Shown: one piece after another, positions 1-9,384 of the stretch
Numbering within the stretch: position 1 is the first letter of the stretch
Layout: each line of letters opens with the position of its first letter
From: Methylobacterium sp. J-078
GTDB taxonomy: Bacteria > Pseudomonadota > Alphaproteobacteria > Rhizobiales > Beijerinckiaceae
Reading direction: 5' to 3'
Length of the DNA stretch: 64,000 nucleotides
NCBI RefSeq assembly: GCF_022829285.1
Contig: NZ_JAKSYI010000109.1
Coordinates: 1-64,000 of the forward strand
Program-made: the position numbers and the translations under genes
Notes under the pieces: generated by a model
What the model saw: the letters and a program-made list of their open reading frames with translations, nothing else
Told to the model about the DNA's origin: nothing
Databases searched by the model: none

Positions 1-1
1 G

Positions 2-649
2 CACGGGGTCCCGAAGCGCCAGGCCATCGAGCGCGCCCGCTCCCTGCTCGCCCGGGTGGGGCTGGAGCCGGCGCGCTTCGCGGCGCGCTATCCGCACGAG
101 CTGTCGGGCGGCCAGCGCCAGCGCGTCAACATCGCCCGGGCGCTGGCGCTCGAACCCCGTCTGGTGGTGCTCGACGAGGCGGTCTCGGCGCTGGACAAGT
201 CGGTGGAGGCGCAGGTGCTGAACCTGCTCATGGACCTCAAGCAGGAGTTCAACCTCACCTACCTGTTCATCAGCCACGACCTCAACGTGGTGCGCTTCAT
301 CTGCGACCGGGTGGCGGTGATGTATCTCGGACAGGTGGTCGAGATCGGCCCCGCCGACACGGTCCTGGCCGCGCCGGCTCATCCCTACACGGCGGCCCTC
401 CTGTCCTCGATGCCCTCGATGGACCCGGATGCGCGGACCGCGGTGGCGCCACTCGCCGGCGACCCGCCGAACCCGATCAACCCGCCCGCCGGCTGCCGCT
501 TCCATCCGCGCTGCGCCCTGGTGGAGCCCGTCTGCCGGGACGCTGTCCCGCCCCTCGACGCCCTCGATGCGCACCACCGCGTCGCCTGCCTCGCCCGCCA
601 GCCGGGCTCCGGCCATTCCCTGTCACCCAGCCTCACGGTGGCCGCATGA
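2..649 (+). CDS. Peptide-type ABC transporter ATP-binding protein, C-terminal part (cut by window start)
   Basis: This is the C-terminal portion of an oligopeptide/dipeptide (DppF/OppF-like) ABC importer ATPase at the inner membrane. The frame is open from base 2, so the N-terminus and Walker A lie upstream of the window. Visible are the signature [15 protein letters not shown], Walker [13 protein letters not shown], the switch histidine in ISHDLNVV, and the oligo_HPY tail (GCRFHPRC) typical of peptide ABC ATPases. It overlaps the next ATPase gene by 4 bases (ATGA), so the two are co-translated and probably form a heterodimer. The matching permeases and binding protein are presumably upstream. 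The substrate is not determinable; peptide-type systems also carry other small amides. Confidence 0.9.
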   Translation, partial: HGVPKRQAIERARSLLARVGLEPARFAARYPHELSGGQRQRVNIARALALEPRLVVLDEAVSALDKSVEAQVLNLLMDLKQEFNLTYLFISHDLNVVRFICDRVAVMYLGQVVEIGPADTVLAAPAHPYTAALLSSMPSMDPDARTAVAPLAGDPPNPINPPAGCRFHPRCALVEPVCRDAVPPLDALDAHHRVACLARQPGSGHSLSPSLTVAA

Positions 650-1671
650 GCGCATCCGCACCCGAGCCGGCGGTCGCGATCCGGGGCCTGAGAGTCGTCT
701 TCGGCGGCGTGGTCGAGGCCGTGGACGGGGTGGATCTCACCCTGGAGCGCGGTCAGGCGGTGGCGCTGATCGGCGAGTCCGGCTCCGGCAAGAGCGTCAC
801 CTTGCGGGCGATCATGCGCCTGAACCCGGAGCGCAAGACCCGGATCGGCGGCGAGATCCGGGTCGGCGGCGCGGACGTGATGGCGATGTCGCCCAAGGCC
901 CTGCGGGCCCTGCGCGGCCGGGCCGTGGCGATGATCTTCCAGGAGCCGCTGCTCGCCCTCGATCCCGTCTACACCGTGGGCCGGCAGATCACCGAGGCGA
1001 TCCGCCAGCACGAGCGGATCAGTGCCGGGGCGGCCCGCGAGCGCGCCCTGGCGCTGTTCGAGCGGGTGCGCATTCCGAGCCCGGAGCGGCGCCTCGACGC
1101 CTACCCGCACGAGATGTCGGGCGGCATGCGCCAGCGCGCCATGATCGCGCTGGCGCTGGCCTGCCGGCCGCAGGTGCTGCTCGCCGACGAGCCGACCACG
1201 GCGCTGGACGCCACGGTGCAGATCCAGATCCTGCTGCTGCTGCGCGAGTTGCAGGCCGAACTCGGCCTCTCGACCATCTTCGTCACCCACGATCTCGGCG
1301 CGGCGGTCGAGGTCGCCGACCGGATCGCGGTGATGTATGCCGGCCGCATCGTGGAGGAGGGCTCGGCCCGCGACGTGGTGCTCGACCCCCACCATCCCTA
1401 CACGATCGGCCTCCTGCGCAGCCGCGCGGACGGGGCTCTGGCGAAGGGCACGCGGCTGAAGACGATTCCCGGCAGCCCCCCGGACCTCGCTAACCGCCCG
1501 CCGGGCTGCCCCTTCGCGCCGCGCTGCTTCCTGGCGGAGGAGCGCTGCCGGGTCGAGGCGCCGCCATACGTGGATGTCGCGCCCGGACACCGCGCCGCCT
1601 GCTGGCATACGGAAGCAGCGCATGCGGCGTTCCAGGCGGATAGGGCGCCAGTGATGGAAGCGGCCGTCTGA
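646..1671 (+). CDS. Peptide-type ABC transporter ATP-binding protein (DppD/OppD-like)
   Basis: A 341-residue ABC ATPase with Walker A GESGSGKS near residues 44-51, signature [15 protein letters not shown], Walker [13 protein letters not shown] and the switch region [15 protein letters not shown]. The C-terminal oligo_HPY extension (GCPFAPRC) places it in the dipeptide/oligopeptide family. The ATG overlaps the stop of the preceding ATPase as ATGA, so it is the second subunit of the same transporter. It is the last gene of its operon. A palindromic repeat follows, then a convergent Pot-type operon. The general role is well supported; the substrate is not. Confidence 0.92.
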   Translation: MSASAPEPAVAIRGLRVVFGGVVEAVDGVDLTLERGQAVALIGESGSGKSVTLRAIMRLNPERKTRIGGEIRVGGADVMAMSPKALRALRGRAVAMIFQEPLLALDPVYTVGRQITEAIRQHERISAGAARERALALFERVRIPSPERRLDAYPHEMSGGMRQRAMIALALACRPQVLLADEPTTALDATVQIQILLLLRELQAELGLSTIFVTHDLGAAVEVADRIAVMYAGRIVEEGSARDVVLDPHHPYTIGLLRSRADGALAKGTRLKTIPGSPPDLANRPPGCPFAPRCFLAEERCRVEAPPYVDVAPGHRAACWHTEAAHAAFQADRAPVMEAAV

Positions 1672-1680
1672 GCGCAGCGA

Positions 1681-1806
1681 CCCTCCCCCCGCCGCGGGGG
1701 AGGGTGCCTGCGGAGCAGGCGGGAGAGGGGGAGACGCATCCGGATATGGCGCTCCCCTCATCCGACCCGCTGACGCGGGCCACCTTCTCCCGCAGAGGGG
1801 AGAAGG
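1681..1806. repeat. GC-rich palindromic intergenic repeat, copy 1
   Basis: About 126 bases between two convergent operons. The core GGAGGGTGCCTGCGGAGCAG is almost identical to the copy near 38,110. Both ends are C/G runs able to pair (CCCTCC near 1681 and GGGGAG near 1797), so the element can fold into a long hairpin. It probably acts as a two-way transcription or RNA-decay barrier; that role is inferred from position. Confidence 0.7.
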
Positions 1807-1815
1807 ATTTCGGGC

Positions 1816-2706
1816 TCAGCCCAGCCGCAACCCGGCCTTCGCCTTGCGCTTCTGGAGATACAGGCTCGTCCCCAAAGCCAGCCCGATCACCGCGAGCGAC
1901 ATCCCCGTGGTGAGGGTGCCGAGCGCGTAGATCTCCGGCGTCGTGACGGTGGTGGTCAGGCCCTGCAATTCCAGCGGCAGGGTATTGCGGCCGCCGATGG
2001 CCTGGCTGGTGCGGGCGAGTTCGTCGAAGGACAGGGTGAAGCCGAACAGGGCGACGCCGACCAGCGACGGCCCGAGGATCGGCACCACCACGTGGCGCAG
2101 GGTCTGGGGCCCGGTGGCGCCGAGGTCGCGCGCGGCCTCCTCGTAGGCCGGATCGAACCGGTTGAAGACCGCGAACATGATGAGCAGGCCGAAGGGCAGG
2201 GTCCAGGTCAGGTGCGCGCCGAGCGCCGAGGTGTAGAGCCCCATCAGGGTGCCGTGCTCCTGCAGCCAGCCCCAGCCGGTCGCGGCGGCGGCCCAGTTCA
2301 CGGCATCGTCAAGGAGCCGGAACTCCAGCCCAATGCCGAGGGAGACCACGATGGAGGGCACGATCAGGCTCGCGACCGCGATGGTGAACAGGGCGCCCTC
2401 GCCGCGGAAGCGCTTGCGGAAGGCCAATCCTGCGAAGAACGCGATGATGACGGTGAGGAGCATCACCACGAGGCCGAGGCGCAAGGATCGCCACAGCGCC
2501 CCCCAGATGTCGACGATGCCGAGGCCCGCCCAGAGCTTGCCGAACCAGTGCGTCGAGACCCCGTTCATCGGAAACGTCAGTCCGCCCTGCGGCCCCTGGA
2601 AGCTCAGCACCAGGATCGTCAGCGTCGGCCCGTACAGGAAGGCCACGAACAGGCAGAAGAACGCCGCGAGCGCGTAGAAGGCCGGGGAGCGGGGCCGGTC
2701 GCTCAT
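1816..2706 (-). CDS. Pot-type ABC transporter permease (PotC-like)
   Basis: A 296-residue inner-membrane permease of the spermidine/putrescine-type (MetI-fold) family with about six hydrophobic segments. The EAA coupling loop that contacts the ATPase is visible as EAARDLGATGPQTLRHVVVP near residues 190-210. It is the last gene of the minus-strand operon. Its ATG lies 1 base after the stop of the upstream permease (TGAGATG), so translation is coupled. With the partner permease, binding protein and ATPase upstream it completes an importer. Co-transcription with two cyclic-amide hydrolases suggests a cyclic amide, ureide or related amine substrate (inference). Confidence 0.9.
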   Translation of the reverse strand: MSDRPRSPAFYALAAFFCLFVAFLYGPTLTILVLSFQGPQGGLTFPMNGVSTHWFGKLWAGLGIVDIWGALWRSLRLGLVVMLLTVIIAFFAGLAFRKRFRGEGALFTIAVASLIVPSIVVSLGIGLEFRLLDDAVNWAAAATGWGWLQEHGTLMGLYTSALGAHLTWTLPFGLLIMFAVFNRFDPAYEEAARDLGATGPQTLRHVVVPILGPSLVGVALFGFTLSFDELARTSQAIGGRNTLPLELQGLTTTVTTPEIYALGTLTTGMSLAVIGLALGTSLYLQKRKAKAGLRLG

Positions 2707-2707
2707 C

Positions 2708-3655
2708 TCAGAGCTCCTTGCGCAGGTCGATGAGCCGGGTCATCGCCACGATCATCAGCATCACGGCGCCCAGCAGCACCACCGCGTTGGCGGCCGCCGC
2801 CGGGAGTTGCAGGGCCGACATCTGGACCTGGATGACCTTGCCGACCGAGGCGATCTGCTGGCCGCCCATGACGCCGACGGTGACGAAGTCGCCCATCACC
2901 AGGGTGATCACGAAGATCGACCCGATGGCGATGCCGGGTTTCGCCAGCGGCACCACCACGTTCCAGAGGGTCTGCCAGCCGGTGGCGCCGGAATCATAGG
3001 CCGCCTCGATCAGCGCACGGTCGATGCGCGCCATGCTGTTGAAGATCGGTACGATCATGAAGACCGTGTTCAGATGCACGAAGGCGAGCACCACCGAGAA
3101 GTCGGAATAGAGCAGGCCCTCGATCGGCGACTTGATCAGCCCCATCCCCATCAGGGTGTCGTTGACGAGGCCGTTGCGGCCGAGCAGCGGAATCCAGGAG
3201 ATCATCCGGATCACGTTCGAGGTCCAGAACGGGATCGTGCAGACGAGGAACAGCGCCATCTGCATCGTGCGCGAACGGACGTGGAAGGCGACGAAATACG
3301 CCACCGTGAAGCCGATCACGAGGGTGAAGGCCCAGGTCAGCGCGCAGAACTTCAGGGTGGAGAGGTAGGTCCGCACGGTCGTGCAGGCGTCGGTCGTGTT
3401 CAGGCAGCCGTCGAACACGTCGATGTAGTTCTGCACCGTGAAGGACGGGATGATCTCGTACTCGTTGTACTCCCAGAAGCTGACGATCAGGGTCAGGCCC
3501 AGGGGCACCACGAAGAAGACGAGGAACACCAGCGCCATCGGCGCGGCCTGGAGATACGCGAGCGCCTGCCGGCGGCGGGTCTTGGCCGTGAGGCTGGCGG
3601 CGGGCGCCTTGACGGACGGTGCGTCCGCGATGGCAGGGAGAACGGCGTCGGTCAT
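2708..3655 (-). CDS. Pot-type ABC transporter permease (PotB-like)
   Basis: A 315-residue membrane permease with a roughly 35-residue cytoplasmic N-terminus, then six likely transmembrane segments. The EAA loop reads EAAYDSGATGWQTLWNVVVP near residues 218-237. A periplasmic loop between the first two helices carries two cysteines (DGCLNTTDAC). It pairs with the downstream PotC-like subunit. It is separated from the upstream binding-protein gene by about 245 bases that contain a large palindromic repeat, which could lower permease expression relative to the binding protein. Confidence 0.9.
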   Translation of the reverse strand: MTDAVLPAIADAPSVKAPAASLTAKTRRRQALAYLQAAPMALVFLVFFVVPLGLTLIVSFWEYNEYEIIPSFTVQNYIDVFDGCLNTTDACTTVRTYLSTLKFCALTWAFTLVIGFTVAYFVAFHVRSRTMQMALFLVCTIPFWTSNVIRMISWIPLLGRNGLVNDTLMGMGLIKSPIEGLLYSDFSVVLAFVHLNTVFMIVPIFNSMARIDRALIEAAYDSGATGWQTLWNVVVPLAKPGIAIGSIFVITLVMGDFVTVGVMGGQQIASVGKVIQVQMSALQLPAAAANAVVLLGAVMLMIVAMTRLIDLRKEL

Positions 3656-3680
3656 GGCTCACTCCGGCTGAGCGCAGAAC

Positions 3681-3868
3681 CTCGCCCCGCTTGCGGGGAG
3701 AGGGGCGAGCCCCCCTTGCCGGGGGCGAGCCGAGCGGCAGCGAGGGTGAGGGGGCACCACCGGAGGCGGCACGACCGGAGATACCCCCTCACCATCGCCC
3801 TGCCGGGCTCGCCTCGCCTCCCGCCAAGGGGAGGACGAGGCCCTCTCCCCGCCGGGCGGGGAGAGGGG
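3681..3868. repeat. GC-rich palindromic intergenic repeat, copy 2
   Basis: About 190 bases between the binding-protein gene and its permease gene. Each end is itself a hairpin (CCCCGCTTGCGGGG on the left, CCCCGCCGGGCGGGG on the right). The inner arms GAGGGTGAGGGGG and CCCCCTCACCATCGCCC are also complementary. The layout matches copy 3 near 14,700. Confidence 0.75.
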
Positions 3869-3899
3869 CACGCGCTCCGTGGGTGGCGCACCGCCCCGC

Positions 3900-5174
3900 T
3901 CACGCCGCGATGAACTCGTTCCATTTGCGGACCATGTAGGTGTTCTCGTCCATCACGGCGTTCCAGCAGGCGACCGCGCCCATGCGGGTCTCGAACGAGC
4001 CGCCGTCGCGGGTGGCGCCGGCCTTCTCCAGCACGCCGCCGTCGGGGCCCTTGATGTCCTTCTCGGCGGGCTTGCCCTCCATCCAGTAGGCCCACTCGTA
4101 GGGCTCCATGTGGGATTTCGCCGTCTCCAGCACCGCCGAGTAATAGCCCTGGCGGTTGAGGTAGGCGCCGGCCCAGCCGGAGAGGAACCAGTTGATGAAG
4201 TCATAGGCCGCATCGAGCTTGCGGCCCGTCAGGGTCTTGGGCAGGCCGAAGCCGGTGGCCCAGGCCCGGTAGCCCTCCTTGAGGGGCTGGTAGGTGCAGG
4301 CCACGCCCTGGCTGCGCACCTTGGTGACGGCGGGCGACCACATCGACTGGATCACGGTCTCACCGGACGCCATCAGGTTCACAGATTCGTTGAAGTCCTG
4401 CCAGAAGGCGCGGAACTGGCCGGCGCGCTTGGCCTCGATCAGGAGCTTGATGGTGCGGTCGATCTCCGCCTTCGTCATGTTGCCCTTGTCGGGATAGGTG
4501 TAGTCGCCGGTGGCCTCGATCACCATGGCGGCATCCATGATGCCGATGGAGGGGATGTTGAGGATCGAGGCCTTGCCCTTGAATTCGGGGTTCAGGAGCT
4601 CCTTCCAGCTCGTGATCGGGCGCTTGATCAGGTCCGGGCGGATGCCGAGCGTGTCGGCGTTGTAGGTGGTGGGGATCAGGGTGATCCACTCGGTGGCCGA
4701 ACCGGCGAAGGTCTTCGAATTCTGTCCCTCGAGGTAGAAAACCTTCTTGGGCGCGGTGCCCTGGTCGCCGATCTTCTTGCCGGCGACCTCGCCCTTGGTG
4801 AAGACCGGGGTGATGTTGTCCGCCTGCTTGATCCGGCGCGCATCCATGCCCTGGATGTTGCCCGAGGGGATGAGCTTCTTGAGGCTGAAGAACTCGGTGT
4901 CGAGGAGGTCGAAGGAGTTCGGCTGGGTCACCACGCGCTTGGTCACCTCGTCGGTGACGACGGGGATGTACTCGATGGTGATGCCGAGATCCTCCTTCAC
5001 CTTCCGGGCGATGTCGCCGGACTGGTTCACGGCGGTGCCGAGGTAGCGCAGGGTCACGGGCTCGGCGGCGATCACGTTGGGAAAGCCGGTGATCGGGCCG
5101 GCGCCCAGCGCCAGCCCGGTGGCACCCGCGCCCTGGAGCAGGGTGCGGCGGCTCAGCTTGATCGTGGTCGTCAT
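3900..5174 (-). CDS. Tat-exported ABC substrate-binding protein (PotD-like)
   Basis: A 424-residue periplasmic binding protein. The N-terminus has a twin-arginine signal (SRRTLLQGAGATGLALGAG, residues 8-26) and probable cleavage after VIAAEP. The rest resembles the type 2 extracellular solute-binding fold of spermidine/putrescine-type systems. It captures the substrate for the two permeases downstream and the ATPase upstream. It is 29 bases downstream of the ATPase gene, in the same operon as the ring-opening amidohydrolase and hydantoinase-like enzyme. Tat export implies folding in the cytoplasm first. The ligand is not predictable from sequence. Confidence 0.88.
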   Translation of the reverse strand: MTTTIKLSRRTLLQGAGATGLALGAGPITGFPNVIAAEPVTLRYLGTAVNQSGDIARKVKEDLGITIEYIPVVTDEVTKRVVTQPNSFDLLDTEFFSLKKLIPSGNIQGMDARRIKQADNITPVFTKGEVAGKKIGDQGTAPKKVFYLEGQNSKTFAGSATEWITLIPTTYNADTLGIRPDLIKRPITSWKELLNPEFKGKASILNIPSIGIMDAAMVIEATGDYTYPDKGNMTKAEIDRTIKLLIEAKRAGQFRAFWQDFNESVNLMASGETVIQSMWSPAVTKVRSQGVACTYQPLKEGYRAWATGFGLPKTLTGRKLDAAYDFINWFLSGWAGAYLNRQGYYSAVLETAKSHMEPYEWAYWMEGKPAEKDIKGPDGGVLEKAGATRDGGSFETRMGAVACWNAVMDENTYMVRKWNEFIAA

Positions 5175-5203
5175 ACAGATTCCTCTACGCGGTCAAAAAC
5201 GGA

Positions 5204-6196
5204 TCAGGCGCTCAGGCGGTGGGCCGCGTCGGCATCCCAGCCGAGCGGCACGGTCTGGCCGAGGGCGAGGGGGGCGCCCGCATAGGCCGCGTCGTCGATC
5301 ACCGCCGTCAGCGCGGTGGCGGGGCCTCCGCCGAGGCCGTCGGCCTCGAAGCCCACATGCACGCTGGTGCCCTGGTACTCGACGGAGACGACGCGGGCCG
5401 GCACCGCGCCGGACCCGGCCTGCGGGCCGAGGCGCATCCGATCGGCGCGCACGGCGATCTCGCTGGAATCTGGCAGGCGGATGATGTTGTGCCCGCCGAT
5501 GAAGCGGGCGACGAAGGCGGTGGCGGGGCGCTCGAAGATCGTGCGGGGGTCGGCCGCCTGCTCGATGCGGCCCCCGTTCATCACCACCACGAGGTCGGAG
5601 AGCGCCATCGCCTCCTCCTGGCTGTGGGTGACGTGGATGAAGGTGATGCCGAGCTCGGACTGGAGCCGCTTCAGTTCGGTCCGCATCCGCACCCGCAGGA
5701 ACGGATCGAGGGCGGAGAGCGGCTCGTCGAGGAGCAGGACCTTGGGTCCGGTGACCAGCGCGCGGGCGAGCGCCACGCGCTGCTGCTGGCCACCGGAGAG
5801 CTGCGCCGGCAAGCGCTCCGCCAGATGGGCCATCTGCACGAGGTCGAGCATGGCCAGCGCCTTGGCGCGGCGCTCGGCCTTCGGGATGCCCCGCATCTTC
5901 AGGCTGAAGGCGACGTTGTCGCGGCAATTCAGGTGGGGGAACAGGGCGTAGCTCTGGAACATCATCGCCGTGCCGCGCTCGGCCGGCGTGGCGTCGCCCA
6001 CGGCGCGCGGGCCGATGACCACGTCGCCGGAGGACACCGTCTCGTGCCCGCCGATCATCCGGAGCGTCGTGGTCTTGCCGCAGCCCGAGGGGCCGAGCAG
6101 GCAGCAATAGGCGCCCGAGCGGACCTTGAGGTCGATGCCGTCCACGGCCGTGGTGTGGCCGTAGCGCTTGGTCAGGCGGATCAGCTCGACGTCCAT
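5204..6196 (-). CDS. Pot-type ABC transporter ATP-binding protein (PotA-like)
   Basis: A 330-residue ATPase with Walker A GPSGCGKTT, signature LSGGQQQRVALARAL, Walker B VLLLDEPLSALD, switch THSQEEAMALSD and a C-terminal TOBE-like regulatory region. I chose the ATG at 6196 (MDVELIRL) because a strong ribosome-binding site, GGAGGGAG, lies about 6 bases upstream. An in-frame start nine codons earlier lacks that. It sits between the hydantoinase-like gene and the binding-protein gene in one operon. Confidence 0.92.
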   Translation of the reverse strand: MDVELIRLTKRYGHTTAVDGIDLKVRSGAYCCLLGPSGCGKTTTLRMIGGHETVSSGDVVIGPRAVGDATPAERGTAMMFQSYALFPHLNCRDNVAFSLKMRGIPKAERRAKALAMLDLVQMAHLAERLPAQLSGGQQQRVALARALVTGPKVLLLDEPLSALDPFLRVRMRTELKRLQSELGITFIHVTHSQEEAMALSDLVVVMNGGRIEQAADPRTIFERPATAFVARFIGGHNIIRLPDSSEIAVRADRMRLGPQAGSGAVPARVVSVEYQGTSVHVGFEADGLGGGPATALTAVIDDAAYAGAPLALGQTVPLGWDADAAHRLSA

Positions 6197-6268
6197 GATT
6201 GTCTCCCTCCGGGGGACCAGCAAGGGCTGGGCCAGACGATATCCGATTCGCGCCGGAAATCCGCGTTC

Positions 6269-7678
6269 CTACGGGCTCACGGACCGGTCGATGACCTGTC
6301 CGTGGCCGAGCGGACCGACCACCCGGCCATCCTCGGCGACGGTCGCGCCCCGCGCGATCGTCATCACCGGCCAGCCCGTCACCGAAAACCCCTCCCAGGG
6401 CGTGTAATCCGCCCCGTGATGGAGGCCGGCCTGCCGGATGGTCTCGCGGCGGTTCGGGTCCCACAGCGTTAGGTCGGCGTCGAAGCCGATCCCGATCGAG
6501 CCCTTGCGCGGGTAGAGCCCGTAGAGCTTGGCGTGGTTCGTGGCGGTGAGTTCCACGAAGCGGTTGAGGGAGATGCGCCCCGCCGAGACGCCCTCCGAGA
6601 ACAGGATCGGCAGACGGGTCTCGATGCCCGGGATGCCGTTGGGCACCCAGCGGAAGGAGGTCCGGCCCTTTGGGTTCAGCTTGCCGGCCGGATCGTCGTA
6701 GCGGAACGGGCAATGGTCCGAGGAGACCACGTCGAACAACCCGGTCTGGATGCCGCGCCAGATCGCGGCCTGGTTCGCGGCCTCGCGCGGCGGCGGCGAG
6801 CAGACGTACTTCGCCCCCGCCATCGGGTCGTCGGAGCCAAGGCCCTTCATGTGGTCGGCGGTGAGCGTCAGGTATTGCGGGCAGGTCTCGGCGTGGATCT
6901 TGAGACCGCGCTCCCGGCCCCAGGCGATCTGCTCCATGGCCTGCTCGCCCGAGACGTGGACGATGACGATCGGCAGGTCGACGAGTTCGGCGTGGCTGAT
7001 CGCCCGGTGCGCCGCCTCGCGCTCGACCACCTGAGGCCGGGACAGGGCGTGGCCGAAGGGGCGGGTCTCGCCGGCCTTCTCGAGCTTCTCGGTCATGTAC
7101 CGGATCGCGTCGTAGCCCTCCGCATGGACCATGACGCGGGCGCCTTCGCGGCGGGCGAGGTCGAACACGTCGAGGATCTGGCGGTCGTTCAGGACAAGAT
7201 CGTCGTAGGTCATGAAGACCTTGAAGGACGTGTAGCCCTCGGCGATCAGGGCCGGCAGTTCCTGGCCGAGCACGGCCGGCGTCGGGTCGGAGACGATGAG
7301 GTGGATGGCGACATCGACGTGGCACTGCCCTTCCGCCAGCGCCCGGTAGGCATGCGTGGCTTCCCGCAGGGAGGCGCCGCGGGGCTGGAGCGCGAAGGGC
7401 ATCACGCAGGTGTTGCCGCCGGCCGCCGCCGCCCGGGTCGCGGAGGCGAAGTCGTCCGCCATGACGATGCCGGGGCCCGAGGCCTGGGCGATGTGGACGT
7501 GGCTGTCGATCCCGCCGGGCAGCACTAGCAAGCCGGAGGCATCGAGGGTGCGGGCGGCATCGGTGATCCGCGCGCCGATGGCCGCGATGCGCCCGTCGCG
7601 GATGCCGAGATCGGCGGGAAACGTGTCGGTGGCGGTGACCAGGGTGCCGCCCCGGACGGCGAGGTCGAACTCCGGCAT
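6269..7678 (-). CDS. Dihydropyrimidinase/hydantoinase-family cyclic amidohydrolase
   Basis: A 469-residue cytoplasmic amidohydrolase that should open cyclic amide rings (dihydropyrimidines, hydantoins or related imides). All binuclear metal ligands of the family are present: DSHVH (His60, His62), the lysine that is carbamylated (Lys153 in SFKVF), His185 in MVHAE, His241 in VHVSG and Asp320 in SSDHCP. The enzyme therefore looks catalytically complete, unlike the dihydroorotase homologue at 38,227. It starts 4 bases after the stop of the ring-opening amidohydrolase gene and precedes an ABC importer. The exact substrate cannot be assigned. Confidence 0.9.
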   Translation of the reverse strand: MPEFDLAVRGGTLVTATDTFPADLGIRDGRIAAIGARITDAARTLDASGLLVLPGGIDSHVHIAQASGPGIVMADDFASATRAAAAGGNTCVMPFALQPRGASLREATHAYRALAEGQCHVDVAIHLIVSDPTPAVLGQELPALIAEGYTSFKVFMTYDDLVLNDRQILDVFDLARREGARVMVHAEGYDAIRYMTEKLEKAGETRPFGHALSRPQVVEREAAHRAISHAELVDLPIVIVHVSGEQAMEQIAWGRERGLKIHAETCPQYLTLTADHMKGLGSDDPMAGAKYVCSPPPREAANQAAIWRGIQTGLFDVVSSDHCPFRYDDPAGKLNPKGRTSFRWVPNGIPGIETRLPILFSEGVSAGRISLNRFVELTATNHAKLYGLYPRKGSIGIGFDADLTLWDPNRRETIRQAGLHHGADYTPWEGFSVTGWPVMTIARGATVAEDGRVVGPLGHGQVIDRSVSP

Positions 7679-7682
7679 GCCG

Positions 7683-8789
7683 TCAATCCCTCACGCGGGC
7701 GATGATCGCCACGGGGCCGCCGCCGTCCGGCCCCTGATGCTCGGCGCCGCCGGAGACGAACAGGTCGGTGCGCCCGATCGCGGCGGCGGCGACCCCGCCC
7801 ACGAGGGCGCGGGCGTGCCGGGTGGCGTTGATGTCGCTGTCGTCGTTCATGATGTGGCGCCGCCCTCGGATCAGCCCGTCATGCGAGGGCTCGGCCTTGG
7901 CGAGCAGCGCGACCACGCGCTCGGACGCCTCGGGGGCCAGCTGGCCGGAGCCGGGGAACCTGAGATCCGCCAGGGCCCCCTGGATCGCGAAAAAGTCGAT
8001 GCCGTCGCGCATGACCCGGTGGGCGATGGCGAGCGGACCGGACCAGCCGGGCGCGTTGCCCAGCACGATGACCTCGTTGCGCATGAGTTCGATGCCCGCC
8101 GAGGCGCTGGCCCGCCCGGAATAGAGGTCGCGCCGTGCGCCGATGGCGGCGTCCGAGAGGTCCGCCTCCGCCACCTCGCCGAGCGCCAGGGCGATGCCGA
8201 GCGCCGAGGCCCCGCGCGACAGGCCCATGGAAGCGTAGGTGTCGTGGGTGGCCACAGGCTGTCCACGCTCGGCCGCCTCCTGGATGCGGGCGCTGGTGAG
8301 GAGGGGGCACTTCACCTGCACGAAATGGACGTCCGCGGAATCGTCGATGCCGGCCCGGGCCATAGCCTCGGCCACAGCCGCGGCGGTGGCTCGCACCTGT
8401 GCCATCCGGCCGATCGCCTCGGGCGGAAAATCGGCGGTGAAGGCGGTGCCGACCGCGAGCGCGGTTCCGCCCGGTGCGTCCGGACCGTCGCGGCGCGCCA
8501 GGACGAGGAGGTGGGGGGAGAGGCCGCCCTCGGTGCCGCCGGACATGACGAGGGCCACCCGTGCGCCGACCGAAGCCGGCGTGCAGCCCATCGCGCCCGC
8601 GAGCGCCGTCTCCAGCGCCATCACGGCGAGCTGGCGGGTGAAATCGTTGACGCAGCCGTTGCCCTCGGTCTTGCCGAAGATCGCCACGATCTCGTCGGCC
8701 GCCACGGCGCCGCCCGCGATGAGCGCCATCACCCCCGAGACGTCGGCGGGGTGCCGGGTCGGCACGCGGAAGGCGAGGCATTCGGGCAT
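7683..8789 (-). CDS. Ring-opening amidohydrolase (cyanuric acid hydrolase/barbiturase family)
   Basis: A 368-residue member of the small AtzD/TrzD/barbiturase family, which hydrolyses cyanuric acid to a biuret-type product or barbiturate to ureidomalonate. The hallmark GKTEGNGCVNDF covers residues 39-50. The three-fold repeated Lys/Ser pairs are visible: Lys40 with Ser83 (MSGGTEG), Lys160 (VQVKCP) with Ser230 (RASASAG), and Lys298 with Ser346 (VSGGAEHQGP). It is the first gene of a minus-strand operon followed by a hydantoinase-like enzyme and a Pot-type importer. Sequence alone does not separate cyanurate from barbiturate activity. No biuret or allophanate hydrolase is visible in the window. 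Confidence 0.9.
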   Translation of the reverse strand: MPECLAFRVPTRHPADVSGVMALIAGGAVAADEIVAIFGKTEGNGCVNDFTRQLAVMALETALAGAMGCTPASVGARVALVMSGGTEGGLSPHLLVLARRDGPDAPGGTALAVGTAFTADFPPEAIGRMAQVRATAAAVAEAMARAGIDDSADVHFVQVKCPLLTSARIQEAAERGQPVATHDTYASMGLSRGASALGIALALGEVAEADLSDAAIGARRDLYSGRASASAGIELMRNEVIVLGNAPGWSGPLAIAHRVMRDGIDFFAIQGALADLRFPGSGQLAPEASERVVALLAKAEPSHDGLIRGRRHIMNDDSDINATRHARALVGGVAAAAIGRTDLFVSGGAEHQGPDGGGPVAIIARVRD

Positions 8790-8940
8790 CGGGCTCTCGA
8801 ACCAGGCGGGTCGGCGGGGAGGCGCACGCCCAGGCTTAGGCCGGGCGGGGGCCCCGCGCGAGTGCTGGATTCTGCACGCCGCGCTCCCGAACCGGCAACA
8901 GGGCCGCCCGACATGGAGGGCCGGAGGTCAAGCGCCCCGC

Positions 8941-9384
8941 TCAGCGGGACGCCTCCGCGGTGGCCACGCTCCAGCTCGGAAGGGGAAAGGTTCGGTCGTA
9001 GGCCAGATTGAACACGAAGGCGTAGGCCACGTAGAAGCCGGCGATCGCGAGATCCATGACGAAGGCCTCGACGAGGCCGATGCCGAGGAACCAGGCGATC
9101 GGCGGCAGCAGGATCACGAGCAGCCCGGCCTCGAAAAGCACGGCGTGCCCCACGCGCAGGAGGAGGCTCTTGCGCGTGTGCCCGGCCAGTCGCTGCATCG
9201 CTCGATCGAAGCCGAGGTTGTAGACGTAGTTCCAGACCGTCGCGACCAGGGCGCTCCCGACGCCGATCACGCCCATGTCGGAGGCAGGCAGCCCGAACAG
9301 CAGGCCCCCCAGTGGGATGATGAGCGCGAGCCCGATCAGCTCGAACAGGATGGCGTGGCGGATACGGTCGCGGGTGCTGCGCAT
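8941..9384 (-). CDS. PACE family efflux transporter
   Basis: A 147-residue inner-membrane protein made of two bacterial transmembrane pair domains (four helices). The diagnostic PACE motifs are present twice: RIRHAILFE and RVGHAVLFE at the start of each half, then WNYVYNLGFD and FVFNLAYDRTFP at the ends of helices 2 and 4. The conserved membrane glutamates (FE) are retained. The family exports synthetic biocides such as chlorhexidine and possibly polyamines. The gene is divergent from a LysR-type regulator, as is usual for PACE genes, but that regulator gene is interrupted. Confidence 0.88.
   Translation of the reverse strand: MRSTRDRIRHAILFELIGLALIIPLGGLLFGLPASDMGVIGVGSALVATVWNYVYNLGFDRAMQRLAGHTRKSLLLRVGHAVLFEAGLLVILLPPIAWFLGIGLVEAFVMDLAIAGFYVAYAFVFNLAYDRTFPLPSWSVATAEASR

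Noticed and set aside
7683..8789. Assignment of the ring-opening amidohydrolase specifically as cyanuric acid hydrolase.
   Set aside because: The family includes barbiturases with the same motifs and Lys/Ser pairs. The window lacks biuret and allophanate hydrolases that would settle it.
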